This document shows, in pieces, positions 55,599 to 64,000 of a DNA stretch of 64,000 nt. How positions within the stretch are numbered: the first letter of the stretch is position 1; every line of letters begins with the position of its first letter. The position numbers and the translations under genes are program-made. The stretch covers positions 434,001 to 498,000 of the forward strand of contig NZ_JAMXQU010000001.1 of the NCBI RefSeq assembly GCF_024054035.1, written 5' to 3'. This DNA is from Asaia lannensis NBRC 102526 (GTDB lineage: Bacteria > Pseudomonadota > Alphaproteobacteria > Acetobacterales > Acetobacteraceae). The notes under the pieces are model-generated. The model saw only the letters and a list, made by a program, of their open reading frames with translations, did not search any database and was not told where the DNA came from.

Positions 55599-56476
55599 AC
55601 AAGCTTGGACTCCATGCCTTTGTCTGGACTGCTGGCTGGACGCGCGAAGACGCCGCCATGGCCATCCGTTCGACGGCAGAACTCGGTTATGATCTGATCG
55701 AGGCCTCGACCATGGACCTCAAGGCGTTCGACGTGCCTGCAACGCTGCGCGAGCTGGAAGCCAATCGCCTTGGGATCACCATGTCATTCGGCCTGACCGC
55801 CGATATGGATATCTCCTCGGGCGATCCCGAGCGTATCCGTCGGGGGGAGGCACATCTGCTCGATGCCATTTCTCTCGCCCGGGATGTCGGTGCGACTCAT
55901 GTCTGCGGCATTCTCTATTCCGCTTTCCAGAAATACGCGACGCCGGTTACGGCAGAAGGCATGCGCGGCTCTATCGAGGTGGTGCGTAGTGTCGCTGAAA
56001 AGGCGCAGGCCAGTGGCATCACACTGGGCATGGAAGTGGTCAATCGCTACGAATCCAACGTGCTCAATACAGCCCGTCAGGCCATTGCCTATGTGAAGCG
56101 TGTGGAGATGCCTAACGTAAAGCTGCATCTCGATTGCTATCACATGAATATAGAGGAGGCCGATTCAGCCGAGGCCATTCGTGAGGCGGGCGATTTGCTG
56201 GGTTATTTCCATACCGGCGATTCCCATCGCGGCTATCTTGGATCGGGTTCGGTCGATTTTCCGAGCATCTTCCGCGCGCTCGAAAGCATCCACTATCAGG
56301 GGCCGATCACCTTCGAATCTTTTTCTTCTGCGGTGGTCGGTCAACCGCTCGAAGGTATTCTCGGTATCTGGCGCAATCTCTGGGAAGACAGCCGCGATCT
56401 GGCCGCCCATGCCAAGGCCTTCACCGATGTGCAGATGAAATCGGCGCGCGAGGCGCTCAGGCATATAAAGGCCTGA
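55595..56476 (+). CDS. Sugar 3-epimerase-like TIM-barrel (tagatose/psicose 3-epimerase family)
   Basis: A 293-residue xylose-isomerase-like TIM barrel: HAFVWTAGWTREDAAMAIRSTAELGYDLIEAS at the start, then GMEVVNRYESNVLNTA with the metal-binding Glu and LHLDCYHMNIEEAD with metal Asp and His. GYFHTGDSHRGYLGSGSVDFPSIFRAL and a late Glu in ITFESFS complete the four-ligand site. This pattern fits D-tagatose/D-psicose 3-epimerases and L-ribulose 3-epimerases, so ketose epimerisation is likely. It overlaps the LacI gene by four bases; a hairpin at 56573-56602 may end the unit. Confidence 0.85.
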   Translation: MNKLGLHAFVWTAGWTREDAAMAIRSTAELGYDLIEASTMDLKAFDVPATLRELEANRLGITMSFGLTADMDISSGDPERIRRGEAHLLDAISLARDVGATHVCGILYSAFQKYATPVTAEGMRGSIEVVRSVAEKAQASGITLGMEVVNRYESNVLNTARQAIAYVKRVEMPNVKLHLDCYHMNIEEADSAEAIREAGDLLGYFHTGDSHRGYLGSGSVDFPSIFRALESIHYQGPITFESFSSAVVGQPLEGILGIWRNLWEDSRDLAAHAKAFTDVQMKSAREALRHIKA

Positions 56477-56839
56477 TGCTCCGTTTACCTCGGATGAACG
56501 CCTGGGTGAGGTTCCTGCCTTCCATCATCGGATATCAGCGCCTGTGACAGGAATGAACAATACTGGTTCTGCAATACTGCCGGATGACGCACCGGCAGTA
56601 TTATCCGTTGCCGGCAAACACATCTCGGTGAAGATTGCTGTATAGTAAAGATGTGATGACGGTTTGTTCATGAATTAGGTCAACACTGCCCATACCCTGA
56701 GCTTTGGGAACCGGTTCCGCGTTTCGTCATCCGGCATGGCCTTACCGGTCCGAACAGCTCGAAGCACCATCGGCTTGCGGTGTGGCAGGTCCGTTTACCG
56801 GATAGCATCGTCACCCAGAGCCTAGCCCGAGGATGATCC
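56477..56839. other. Intergenic region before gcd, with a hairpin
   Basis: 363 bases. AATACTGCCGG (56573-56583) pairs perfectly with CCGGCAGTATT (56592-56602), loop of eight bases, a likely terminator for the epimerase gene though it lacks a T-tract. The remainder should contain the gcd promoter; I see no clear hexamer pair. Confidence 0.45.
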
Positions 56840-59362
56840 GTGAGTAGCCCCGTTCGTTTTTTGAGTATCGTCTTGGGCCTTGTCATAGGCCTGCTTGGCG
56901 TCGGCCTGACCCTTGGAGGAATAGATCTTGCCTGGCTGGGTGGCAGCTGGGCCTATATCCTGCTCGGTTTCCTGATGGCCTGTGTCGGCTTTGCTGTCAT
57001 GGCGCGTCGCGCCATCGCCCTGCCGCTTTCCATCCTGCTGAGTCTGATTGCCGCTGGCTGGGCTTTTGGTGAAGTCGGCGATGTGTTCTGGCTTGTCGTG
57101 CCGCGCGTCGTCGTGTTTCTGGCTCTGCCGATTATTGTCGGTCTTCTCTCTCCGTCTTTCCATGCTTCCACGCGCGATCGTAGCGGCGCATTGCGGTCCG
57201 GTGGTGTGCCACGGGCATGGGGCTTCGGCATCGCTGCGCTCTATGCCATCGTATTCTGTGGCATCTCGCTTGGCATGTTCCAGCCGCATGCGGAAGTGAC
57301 CGCTAATGCTTCAGACGAGCCGAAGCGCGATACGTCTCAGGGGCAGCAGAACGGCAATGACTGGCCGGCCTGGGGCCGCAACCTTACCGGCGACCGTTTT
57401 GCCCCCTTCGTACAGATCAATGCCAGCAATGTGTCGGATCTCAAGCTGGCATGGAGCTATCATACAGGCGATCTCGCTATCGATGGATCGGAATATCAGG
57501 TTACGCCCCTGAAGATTGCCGATACGCTGTATCTCTGTACGCCACTGAACAAGGTCATTGCGCTCGATCCGGTCTCCGGCAAGGAGAAATGGCGCTTCGA
57601 TCCGCATCTGCAGATCACGCGTGGAAACAAGGGCTGGAAGCGCTGCCGTGGCGTCAGCTATGCAGACCTGACGACGATGTCGCTTCTGGCGCCCGATGCA
57701 AAAGCTTTCGGTCCTGAAGAGGCATCGACACCGGCAGCCGATCCTTCAGTCACGACTGCACAGGTTATTCCCGCGCCTGCACCGGCCAACACACCGGCCG
57801 TCGCTGAGGCTCCCTGCGCGCGACGTATCGTCAGCACCACCAATGATGCCCGTCTTTTCGAACTCGATGCCGCGACAGGTGCGCTGTGTCAGGATTTCGG
57901 CGATCATGGCATGGTCAATCTGCTCGAAGGCCTCGGCCCGACTGCGCCGGGTTCCTACTATCTGACCTCCGCACCACTGGTGGCCGATGGTGTGATCATG
58001 GTCGGCGGCAAGATCAACGACAACATGACCGTCGGTGAGCCTTCAGGGGTTATCCGTGGCTACGATGTCCGGACGGGTCGTCTTGTCTGGGCGTGGGATG
58101 CCTCACGTGGCAATCGTGACAGCCGTCCGCTGCCCGCTGGTCAGATCTACGCAATCGAAACCCCGAATTTCTGGGGAACAGCCTCCTACGATCCCAAGCT
58201 CGGTCTCGCTTTCATCCCGATGGGCAACCAGACGCCCGATTTCTGGACCGGAAACCGTCATCCCTATTCCGACGAATACAATGATTCCATTCTTGCGCTC
58301 GATATACGCACAGGGCAGGAGCACTGGCATTTCCGCACAGCCAATAACGACATGTTCGACTATGACGTGACGTCGCAGCCGATCCTGTACGATATGCCTG
58401 ATGGCAATGGAGGCACGACGCCGGTCGTTGTTGCCCTGACCAAGCGCAGCCAGATTTTCGTGCTCGACCGTCGTACCGGCAAGCCCGTCGTGCCTGTCAC
58501 CGATCGTCCTGTCGCGACGGATGGCATGCCCGGCCAGCATATCAGCCCGGTCCAGCCTTATTCCGAGCTGTCTATCGGTGTTGCGCCGCTCAAGGAAAGC
58601 GACATGTGGGGCGCGACGATTTTCGATCAGCTCTACTGTCGTATCGCTTTCAAGAAAATGCGCTGGGAAGGCGAATGGACGCCACTGAGCGACAAGCAGA
58701 AGACCCTGATCTGGCCCGGCTATTACGGTGGGTCAAACTGGGGCGGCGGTGCGCTCGATCCGCAGACGGGCGTGCTGGTCGTAAACGATATCCGCATGGC
58801 GATGTGGGGGCAGTTCATCAAGCGTGAGGAAGCGGCCCATGCCGGGCTCGTACCGTCCACGGAAGGCGAATATTCAGAGCAGCTCGGCACGCCTTGGGGT
58901 GTGGAACGCTCCATGTTCGTCTCACCGATGGGTGCGCCCTGTTTCAAGCCGCCTTATGGATCGCTGACGGCAATCGACCTGAAAACACAGAAGACTCTAT
59001 GGCAGGTACCGGTAGGCAGCATTCAGGATGCCGCCATTCACGGCGTGTTCGGTGAGAAGGGGATTATTCCGCATATCTATATCCCAGTCGGCATGCCGAC
59101 GATGGGTGGTCCGCTTGTTACAGGTGGTAACCTCGCCTTCTTCCACGGATCGCTCGACAATTATCTGCGCGCCTTCGACCTGAAAACAGGCAAGGAGGTC
59201 TGGCGCGAGCGTCTGCCGGTTGGCGGACAGGGGACACCGATGAGCTATATACAGGACGGAAAGCAATATGTCCTTGTCGTAGCAGGCGGTGCCACGCGCA
59301 CAGGCACCAACGCCAACAAGGGTGACTACGTGCTGGCCTACGCACTTCCCTCGACGCACTGA
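56840..59362 (+). CDS. gcd: Membrane-bound PQQ-dependent glucose dehydrogenase
   Basis: A quinoprotein that oxidises D-glucose to glucono-lactone at the periplasmic face and passes electrons to ubiquinone. The N-terminal 150 residues hold five transmembrane helices. The eight-bladed propeller follows: DWPAWGRNLTGDRFAPFVQINASNV, GYDVRTGRLVWAWDASRGN, NFWGTASYDPKLGLAFIPMGNQTPDFWTGNR, LALDIRTGQEHWHFRTANNDMFDYDV with the catalytic-base position Asp504 (E. coli Asp466), and HGSLDNYLRAFDLKTGKEVW. Its 840 residues exceed the usual 800 or so because of an Ala/Pro-rich insertion at about 283-325. GTG 56840 follows GAGG. Confidence 0.96.
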   Translation: MSSPVRFLSIVLGLVIGLLGVGLTLGGIDLAWLGGSWAYILLGFLMACVGFAVMARRAIALPLSILLSLIAAGWAFGEVGDVFWLVVPRVVVFLALPIIVGLLSPSFHASTRDRSGALRSGGVPRAWGFGIAALYAIVFCGISLGMFQPHAEVTANASDEPKRDTSQGQQNGNDWPAWGRNLTGDRFAPFVQINASNVSDLKLAWSYHTGDLAIDGSEYQVTPLKIADTLYLCTPLNKVIALDPVSGKEKWRFDPHLQITRGNKGWKRCRGVSYADLTTMSLLAPDAKAFGPEEASTPAADPSVTTAQVIPAPAPANTPAVAEAPCARRIVSTTNDARLFELDAATGALCQDFGDHGMVNLLEGLGPTAPGSYYLTSAPLVADGVIMVGGKINDNMTVGEPSGVIRGYDVRTGRLVWAWDASRGNRDSRPLPAGQIYAIETPNFWGTASYDPKLGLAFIPMGNQTPDFWTGNRHPYSDEYNDSILALDIRTGQEHWHFRTANNDMFDYDVTSQPILYDMPDGNGGTTPVVVALTKRSQIFVLDRRTGKPVVPVTDRPVATDGMPGQHISPVQPYSELSIGVAPLKESDMWGATIFDQLYCRIAFKKMRWEGEWTPLSDKQKTLIWPGYYGGSNWGGGALDPQTGVLVVNDIRMAMWGQFIKREEAAHAGLVPSTEGEYSEQLGTPWGVERSMFVSPMGAPCFKPPYGSLTAIDLKTQKTLWQVPVGSIQDAAIHGVFGEKGIIPHIYIPVGMPTMGGPLVTGGNLAFFHGSLDNYLRAFDLKTGKEVWRERLPVGGQGTPMSYIQDGKQYVLVVAGGATRTGTNANKGDYVLAYALPSTH

Positions 59363-59497
59363 GAGCGTTTGTGCCCTACCGCCCCTCGGGAAGACTGAGA
59401 GGTCGCGGTGGGGCGCGTGAAGGGAGCTCGTTCTGGCAGTATCAGGGTCTGACCACGTGCAGTCGTGAATCTCTCAGATTGAGCGGGACGGTAAAAG

Positions 59498-59531
59498 AAG
59501 CCCGGCAGACTAGTGTGTCTGCCGGGCTTTT
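59498..59531. terminator. Bidirectional terminator between gcd and the glycosyltransferase gene
   Basis: AAGCCCGGCAGAC (59498-59510) pairs with GTCTGCCGGGCTT (59517-59529) around TAGTGT, flanked by AAAAGAAG and CTTTTC so it can work both ways. It lies 136 bases after gcd and 44 bases from the minus-strand stop. Confidence 0.85.
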
Positions 59532-59574
59532 CATGTTCACGGGTGTGATGGCGGCCGCTCGGAAGCGACGTCGT

Positions 59575-62286
59575 TCAGGCGGGCTTTTGCAGAATGCTTC
59601 TGTAGAGCGTGGCCAGTTCCAGAGCCTGATCTTCATAGGTCGGCAGGCTGGATTTGTTCGGGTTCACATAGTGATCGAATCGATCCTTCTGATCGAGCAG
59701 GGATTCGATGGCCTCCTGCAGCGGCGCAGGGTCGTCGATGATCGGGATCAACGTTCCGTTCACGCCATCCTCGATTTCCTCTGCCTGACCGCCCGGCGCC
59801 GTGGAGACGACCCAGACATCGCGAGAAAGGGCCTCACGCACCGTCAGGCCGTAGCTTTCGCGCCATTGCGAGGGGAATAGCAGTACATCGACCTGATCGT
59901 AGAAATCATCCAGCCCGGCCTGGTTATAGGCAGGCACGGTTCTGATCGATCCCTTGACGAGCCACTCGGAGGTATCGATGGACGGAAAGCCCAGATTGAG
60001 CGTGTTATCGACCAAGACAAGTTCCCAGTCATCGCGCGAGGTGCGTTCGAGCGCCTTGCGGATCAGCTCATATCCCTTGACGAAGCCAATTCCACCCACG
60101 AAGCCAAAGCGGAGTTTCGAGCCAGGCTCCCGTTTCGCTTTCGGTCGGGAAGGCCAGGTGAACCCGTTTCGATTGATCAGAATACGCTCAGCCGGCACAC
60201 CGTTACGGACATACAGGCTCTTGTGTTCTTCAGAGGGGCTCAGAATTGCAGCAGCCCCGGCAAGGGCATGGCGCATGACCTTGCGGCGCTCGTTCAGATA
60301 ATAGGCCCGTGTCGATTCACCGGGCGCGAGAGGCACATCGGTATTTTCCAGGTGATATTGTCCATCGTCACGTGTGATGAACAGGGTATCGGACAGCCAC
60401 CAGCAATCATGCAGGCTGATGACATAGGGAATACCCTTTTCCTGACAGGCCCGTGCCATGCCCACACCCATTTCCTGTATGGCGTGAAAATGGACGAGAT
60501 CGGCATCCCATGCCTCCATCCAGCGATCGATCTGACGGGCAATCGTCAGATTATCTGTGGCACCGTTACGCCCGGCCACAACAGAAAAGACGTCTGTATC
60601 CAGTATGTTGTATCGAAGCGCCCCGTCAGGCAGATCGTCGAGCACAGGCCGCGTCGTCATGACGCTGTTCTCGAACCCGGCCGCAGCAAGCGGCTTCAGC
60701 AGCGCCTCCACAACGATCGTTGCCCCACCGAACGAGCGCGGGGCCATGAATACATTGACCTGAAGGACACGGGGAGCCTTGTGAACGAAGGCCGGCGGGT
60801 GACCGAAAAGCGGGCTGGCCTGCTCGGAGAGAATACGCTCCGGAGCATAAAGCCCCAGGGCGGTTTCTCTTGCCTTTTCAGCGATCGTACGACGCAGGGC
60901 AGGATCGTGCGCCAAGGTCAGAATGGCGCTCTCCCATTCCAGGGGCGTGCGAGCCAGCAGACCGTTTTCACCGGACTGAATGACGCGTCTATAGGTGTCG
61001 GTAGGAGAGCAGACAGAGGGAAGAGCAAGAATAGCGGCTTCAAGGAATTTGATATTGCTTTTACAGTCGTTGAAGATCGTTTCCTCAAGCGGCGCAATAG
61101 CGATATCCGCCTTAGCCAGCTCTGCAAGATAATGGGCATAGGACAGTTCGTTGCGTCTTTGGACACGTGCACCGAACTGGGCAAAATCAGGTGAGATTTT
61201 TAGTGGGCCGATAAGCAGGAGGTCGAGTCTGGGCTCGGCTTTCATGGCGGCGATCAGTCCCGCCTCGGCAATTCTGAAGTCCATATCGTGCGCGCGGCTA
61301 CCCGAGCCGTAGCAGATGCTGATTCTACCGTCTTTGGATGGAGGAGGTGCGTCGAGCAGCGTTTCGGCAACACTGAGCGTTTGCACATCCAGAGCATTCT
61401 CCAGCACGACAACATCATCAATGCCGATCTTGTGCATCTCTCTCGCCAAAGCCTGCGTAGAGGCTATTCCGCGCCCACAGGCGCGGAGCGCACGCAAATA
61501 GAGATCAGCGAGGTGATAGAGTCCTCGTCGCTCCGTAAATGTCAGCGTCGTCAGATTGCCGTTGCGTCGATACAGGATTTTATTGAAGAGAAGATCGTCT
61601 ATCTCCCAACGTGGCTTGAGGCCAAGACGCTTTGCCTCTTCAATCAGAGAGAGCACCGAGGCCGTTCCGGGAACACGGTAGAAAATGACCTGTGTCGCAA
61701 CCTGTAATGTGGAGAGCGCCTCGCCACTGTCCTGCCAGTCGACGATACGGACTGTCCAACCCAGCTGGCGCAGAAGTTCTGCCTTCTGTGTGACACGGTA
61801 TTTGGTGCATTGCTGCAAACCGAGATCGGCAATCAGCAGATAGCAGGGGCGAAGCATGAGCTCCGCTTGGCGGGCAGGCCGACGCATAAACGCTGCCTGA
61901 GCTTTGGTCGGGACGAAAAGCGGGTCGCTTGCCTGATCGCGATGTCGCAGAAGCTTCCGCTTTGCAGCCCCTCCGGCGAAGAAGCGATTTATTGCCTTGC
62001 TAAGGCCCTCCGCACGCAGAGAGTCCTGCCACTGCTCCCAGGCTTCCGGTAGCGGTGTTCCACGGGGCAAGCGCCCAAGGGTAAGCGCACGAACCCATCG
62101 CAGCGGTTCCATGACGCGCCAGGAAAGAGAGCGCTTCATAAGCTTGAGCTGCTGGTTTGCCAAACGGAGTTCGGCCTGTAGCGAGTCCGCGCGGATTGTC
62201 GCCAGATAGGAAGCCGCCTCTATTGCTTCGTCCCGATCATATGCGGGCTGAAGGGAAGAAGGTCGGGAATTGGGAAATTTGTGCAA
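59575..62286 (-). CDS. Tandem-domain glycosyltransferase (two GT4-like domains)
   Basis: A 903-residue protein. The N-terminal about 60 residues are helical and lead into a SLSWRVMEPLRWVRAL segment common before glycosyltransferase domains. The first domain (about 150-490) has GTs-like DICYGSGSRAHD and IAIAPLEETIFNDCKSNIKFLEAAILALPSV. The second (about 510-900) is a clear GT4 unit with FMAPRSFGGATIVVEALLKPL, LHDCWWLSD, RFGFVGGIGFVKGYELI and VLLFPSQWRESYGLTVREALSRDVWVVSTAPGGQAEEI. The first codon of the frame is TTG 62286, without a good ribosome-binding site; an ATG at codon 50 would cut the helix, so the start is uncertain. It probably builds a surface glycan or glycosylates the adjacent RTX-like protein. 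Confidence 0.8.
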   Translation of the reverse strand: MHKFPNSRPSSLQPAYDRDEAIEAASYLATIRADSLQAELRLANQQLKLMKRSLSWRVMEPLRWVRALTLGRLPRGTPLPEAWEQWQDSLRAEGLSKAINRFFAGGAAKRKLLRHRDQASDPLFVPTKAQAAFMRRPARQAELMLRPCYLLIADLGLQQCTKYRVTQKAELLRQLGWTVRIVDWQDSGEALSTLQVATQVIFYRVPGTASVLSLIEEAKRLGLKPRWEIDDLLFNKILYRRNGNLTTLTFTERRGLYHLADLYLRALRACGRGIASTQALAREMHKIGIDDVVVLENALDVQTLSVAETLLDAPPPSKDGRISICYGSGSRAHDMDFRIAEAGLIAAMKAEPRLDLLLIGPLKISPDFAQFGARVQRRNELSYAHYLAELAKADIAIAPLEETIFNDCKSNIKFLEAAILALPSVCSPTDTYRRVIQSGENGLLARTPLEWESAILTLAHDPALRRTIAEKARETALGLYAPERILSEQASPLFGHPPAFVHKAPRVLQVNVFMAPRSFGGATIVVEALLKPLAAAGFENSVMTTRPVLDDLPDGALRYNILDTDVFSVVAGRNGATDNLTIARQIDRWMEAWDADLVHFHAIQEMGVGMARACQEKGIPYVISLHDCWWLSDTLFITRDDGQYHLENTDVPLAPGESTRAYYLNERRKVMRHALAGAAAILSPSEEHKSLYVRNGVPAERILINRNGFTWPSRPKAKREPGSKLRFGFVGGIGFVKGYELIRKALERTSRDDWELVLVDNTLNLGFPSIDTSEWLVKGSIRTVPAYNQAGLDDFYDQVDVLLFPSQWRESYGLTVREALSRDVWVVSTAPGGQAEEIEDGVNGTLIPIIDDPAPLQEAIESLLDQKDRFDHYVNPNKSSLPTYEDQALELATLYRSILQKPA

Positions 62287-62366
62287 GACTTACTCATTAT
62301 CTGGCGCAGGCAAAGTGCCACCGTTTAAAGGCGGGCAAATTATAACCCAGTTTCACCAGATGGAAA

Positions 62367-62400
62367 AATGAAGGCCCGGTCATGAGACCGGGCCTTCATT
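62367..62400 (-). terminator. Terminator of the RTX-like gene
   Basis: A perfect 15-bp stem AATGAAGGCCCGGTC (62367-62381) with GACCGGGCCTTCATT (62386-62400), loop ATGA, continues into TTTTTCC on the minus strand. It lies between the RTX-like gene and the glycosyltransferase gene, so the latter may need its own promoter or read-through. Confidence 0.92.
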
Positions 62401-62430
62401 GCGCGAAGTCTTCGCAACAGTCTGTAATCG

Positions 62431-63870
62431 TTAGCTGATAACGATGTTCGACGCCTTCAGATCGGTCACGCCGAGGAAGGTCACCTTCATGTTATTGTCC
62501 AGCTGCAGCGTGGTGTTGCCGCCGTTGACCGTAGCTGTGGCGAGCAGATCCTGGATCGCCTTGTCTGCGTCGGCAGGCTTGTAGTTGTACATGAAGAACA
62601 TGTTGCCAGCCGCACTACCGAAATCGGTGATCGTGATATCACCGCCATTATGGCCGGCCAGCACGCCGAAGGTGTTCGCTGCGCCGTCACCACCGGTCAC
62701 GGTTGCATAACTGTCGCCATTCGAGTTCTCGAACTGCGTGCCGAATACGAAGTGGTCGGAGCCCGACGTACCGATGACCGTGTTGTTGCCAGCACCCGTC
62801 CAGGCTTCGAGCGTGCCCTTGGACGAGGCCGCGTCGATATACTGGCTGCCTGTTGTATTGGGCTGGTTCGCAGTGAACAGGGCAAGACCGTTTGTATCGA
62901 TCGTCGCGTGCAGGTCGTTGGCACCCCAGATCGTGCCGAGCCCGGCATTGATCGAGGTTGTACCCGTGCCGGAGATGAATTTCAGTGCACCGGAGACGCT
63001 GATGGCCTGATCGCTGCCGTGGTAGACCTGAAGATCGCCAGCAGCAGAGATGGTATCGCCAACGGCACCGACGATCGTCCCTGTTGAACCTGTAAAGTTG
63101 ACGGTCGATCCTGTGCCACCGAAGATCGTGCTGTTGATGCCGACAGAAATCTTGCTGCCAGAGAGCGCTGAATCGACGATAAGCGAATTCGATTTCAGAT
63201 CGACAACGGAGTTGCCACCCAGCAGTGTGACGGAGTCCGAAGCATTCTCGACGCCAGTGATCGTGTCCTGACCTTCGGAAGCAACGAAGTTTGCGCCGGT
63301 GCTGAGGGTGATAATGTTCTGACCATCGCCTGCACGAATGTTGTTTGTGCCTGCCGCTGCGATGATCGTATCGTTGCCGTCGCCGGTCGCAATGGTCCAG
63401 TTGCCCTTGTGACCGCTGCCATCGAACAGGTTGTTACCCATGGTCGAGACGAAAGTACCATTGTAGTTGCCAGCATAGAAGCTGACGCCTGCCGTGTTAC
63501 CTGCCAGAACGGAAAGATTGGATGCCGTAGCACCTGTGCCGTCAACCGTAACAGGAGATGACAGGGGCGAAACAGGCGCATCCTGCGTAGCGCTACCGAA
63601 AGCGCCACCCTGCGCGCCGATGACAAGGTTCGTATACGAACCCTGCATCGAGAAAGCACCACCCGTGGTGATGACTCCCTGAAGAACGCTGGTCGTCGAG
63701 GAAGGGGCAGAATTCGATCCGTTGACAAGGTCGACCGACGTCATATCACCAGTTTGGGTCGCATTCAGAATCTGCTTCGCATAGCTCGAAGCAAGAGTCT
63801 GCATGCGGGCACCTTCCACAGTGACCTGCACAGTCATACCTGACGAACCGACTACCGTTACGATCGCCAT
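62431..63870 (-). CDS. Gly/Asn/Ser/Thr-rich RTX-like secreted surface protein
   Basis: A 479-residue, Cys-free, acidic protein of low Lys/Arg content and no classical signal peptide. Glycine-Asp repeats occur at about 165-200 (ATGDGNDTIIAAAGTNNI, RAGDGQNIITLSTG) and again near 380-410 (GTGAGNNTVIGTSGSDHFVFG, VTGGDGAANTFGVLAG), reminiscent of calcium-binding RTX beta-rolls. The C-terminus is hydrophobic (TFLGVTDLKASNIVIS), as in type-I-secreted proteins. Possible roles: S-layer, adhesin or biofilm matrix protein. ATG 63870 follows AAGGAG at nine bases, so it is well translated. A tandem glycosyltransferase is encoded directly downstream. Identity to a named family not recognised. Confidence 0.75.
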   Translation of the reverse strand: MAIVTVVGSSGMTVQVTVEGARMQTLASSYAKQILNATQTGDMTSVDLVNGSNSAPSSTTSVLQGVITTGGAFSMQGSYTNLVIGAQGGAFGSATQDAPVSPLSSPVTVDGTGATASNLSVLAGNTAGVSFYAGNYNGTFVSTMGNNLFDGSGHKGNWTIATGDGNDTIIAAAGTNNIRAGDGQNIITLSTGANFVASEGQDTITGVENASDSVTLLGGNSVVDLKSNSLIVDSALSGSKISVGINSTIFGGTGSTVNFTGSTGTIVGAVGDTISAAGDLQVYHGSDQAISVSGALKFISGTGTTSINAGLGTIWGANDLHATIDTNGLALFTANQPNTTGSQYIDAASSKGTLEAWTGAGNNTVIGTSGSDHFVFGTQFENSNGDSYATVTGGDGAANTFGVLAGHNGGDITITDFGSAAGNMFFMYNYKPADADKAIQDLLATATVNGGNTTLQLDNNMKVTFLGVTDLKASNIVIS

Positions 63871-63961
63871 GCGATCAACTCCTTTATTATTTTTGGAGGC
63901 TTACGACGCAAAACGTTACACTACCCCGGAATTGCAAGTTCCGATGCGCGGCCGTGGTTTT

Positions 63962-63989
63962 GTTATCTGATAAGACCCGCTTTGACCAA
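63962..63989 (-). promoter_or_regulatory. Possible promoter of the RTX-like gene
   Basis: On the minus strand TTGGTC (63989-63984) and GATAAC (63967-63962) are 16 bases apart, about 90 bases upstream of ATG 63870. A moderate match. Confidence 0.35.
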
Positions 63990-64000
63990 CAACTTTTTTA

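Noticed and set aside
59371-59880. 169-codon open frame on + after gcd
   Set aside because: It spans a strong terminator and then runs antisense to the glycosyltransferase gene; no ribosome-binding site.

Overview
The window looks like a chromosomal stretch from an acetic acid bacterium (Acetobacteraceae, Alphaproteobacteria). It is GC-rich with GC-ending codons and carries a membrane-bound PQQ-type glucose dehydrogenase. It also has a full set of 2-oxoglutarate dehydrogenase genes, which Gluconobacter lacks, so an Asaia-, Acetobacter- or Gluconacetobacter-like organism fits better. The genus call is inference from gene content only.

Layout. 1-6.6 kb: the start of a xylulokinase gene, then the 2-oxoglutarate dehydrogenase genes in an unusual convergent split (E2-E3 on +, E1 on -). 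6.9-13.6 kb: a small secreted protein, a 2OG-Fe(II) oxygenase, asd, hemH, dinB, an MFS carrier, a LOG-family hydrolase and two tiny membrane ORFs. 13.7-16.9 kb: tRNA-Pro(CGG) followed by a metal-chelate/siderophore ABC importer. 16.9-23.2 kb: yqgE, ydfG, ppk2, a DsbA-like oxidoreductase, a gamma-glutamyltransferase-like lipoprotein and recA. 23.3-28.2 kb: a divergent predicted peptide-ligase cluster (circularly permuted ATP-grasp plus alpha-E on -, transglutaminase-like plus zinc metallopeptidase on +). 28.4-31.2 kb: a MetF-like gene overlapping folD, and threonine aldolase. 31.3-36.0 kb: a porin, an SGNH hydrolase and a TonB-dependent receptor with a Fur-like dyad. 36.1-39.0 kb: nucleoside hydrolase, DUF3297 and mmsA. 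39.0-43.5 kb is accessory in character: a lipase-like lipoprotein with Asp where Ser is expected, a secreted beta-helix protein with a tail-spike-like C-terminus, and a two-gene membrane-protein/XRE unit with a clean operator.

43.6-48.9 kb is core metabolism: serB divergent from miaA-ilvB-ilvH-ilvC, closed by a strong terminator. 49-54.3 kb: a small DMT carrier, an unrecognised 697-residue PLP-fold enzyme coupled to a histidine phosphatase, a polysaccharide deacetylase and an ABM monooxygenase. 54.5-59.4 kb: a LacI regulator with an autoregulatory-looking operator coupled to a sugar epimerase, then gcd. 59.5-64 kb: a double-domain glycosyltransferase and a glycine/asparagine-rich RTX-like secreted protein, probably a cell-surface pair.

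The best candidates for under-described biology are the ATP-grasp/alpha-E/transglutaminase/metallopeptidase cluster and the PLP enzyme-histidine phosphatase pair. After them come the RTX-like protein with its tandem glycosyltransferase and the two hydrolases with altered nucleophile positions. No CRISPR array, transposase, integrase or rRNA gene was seen.
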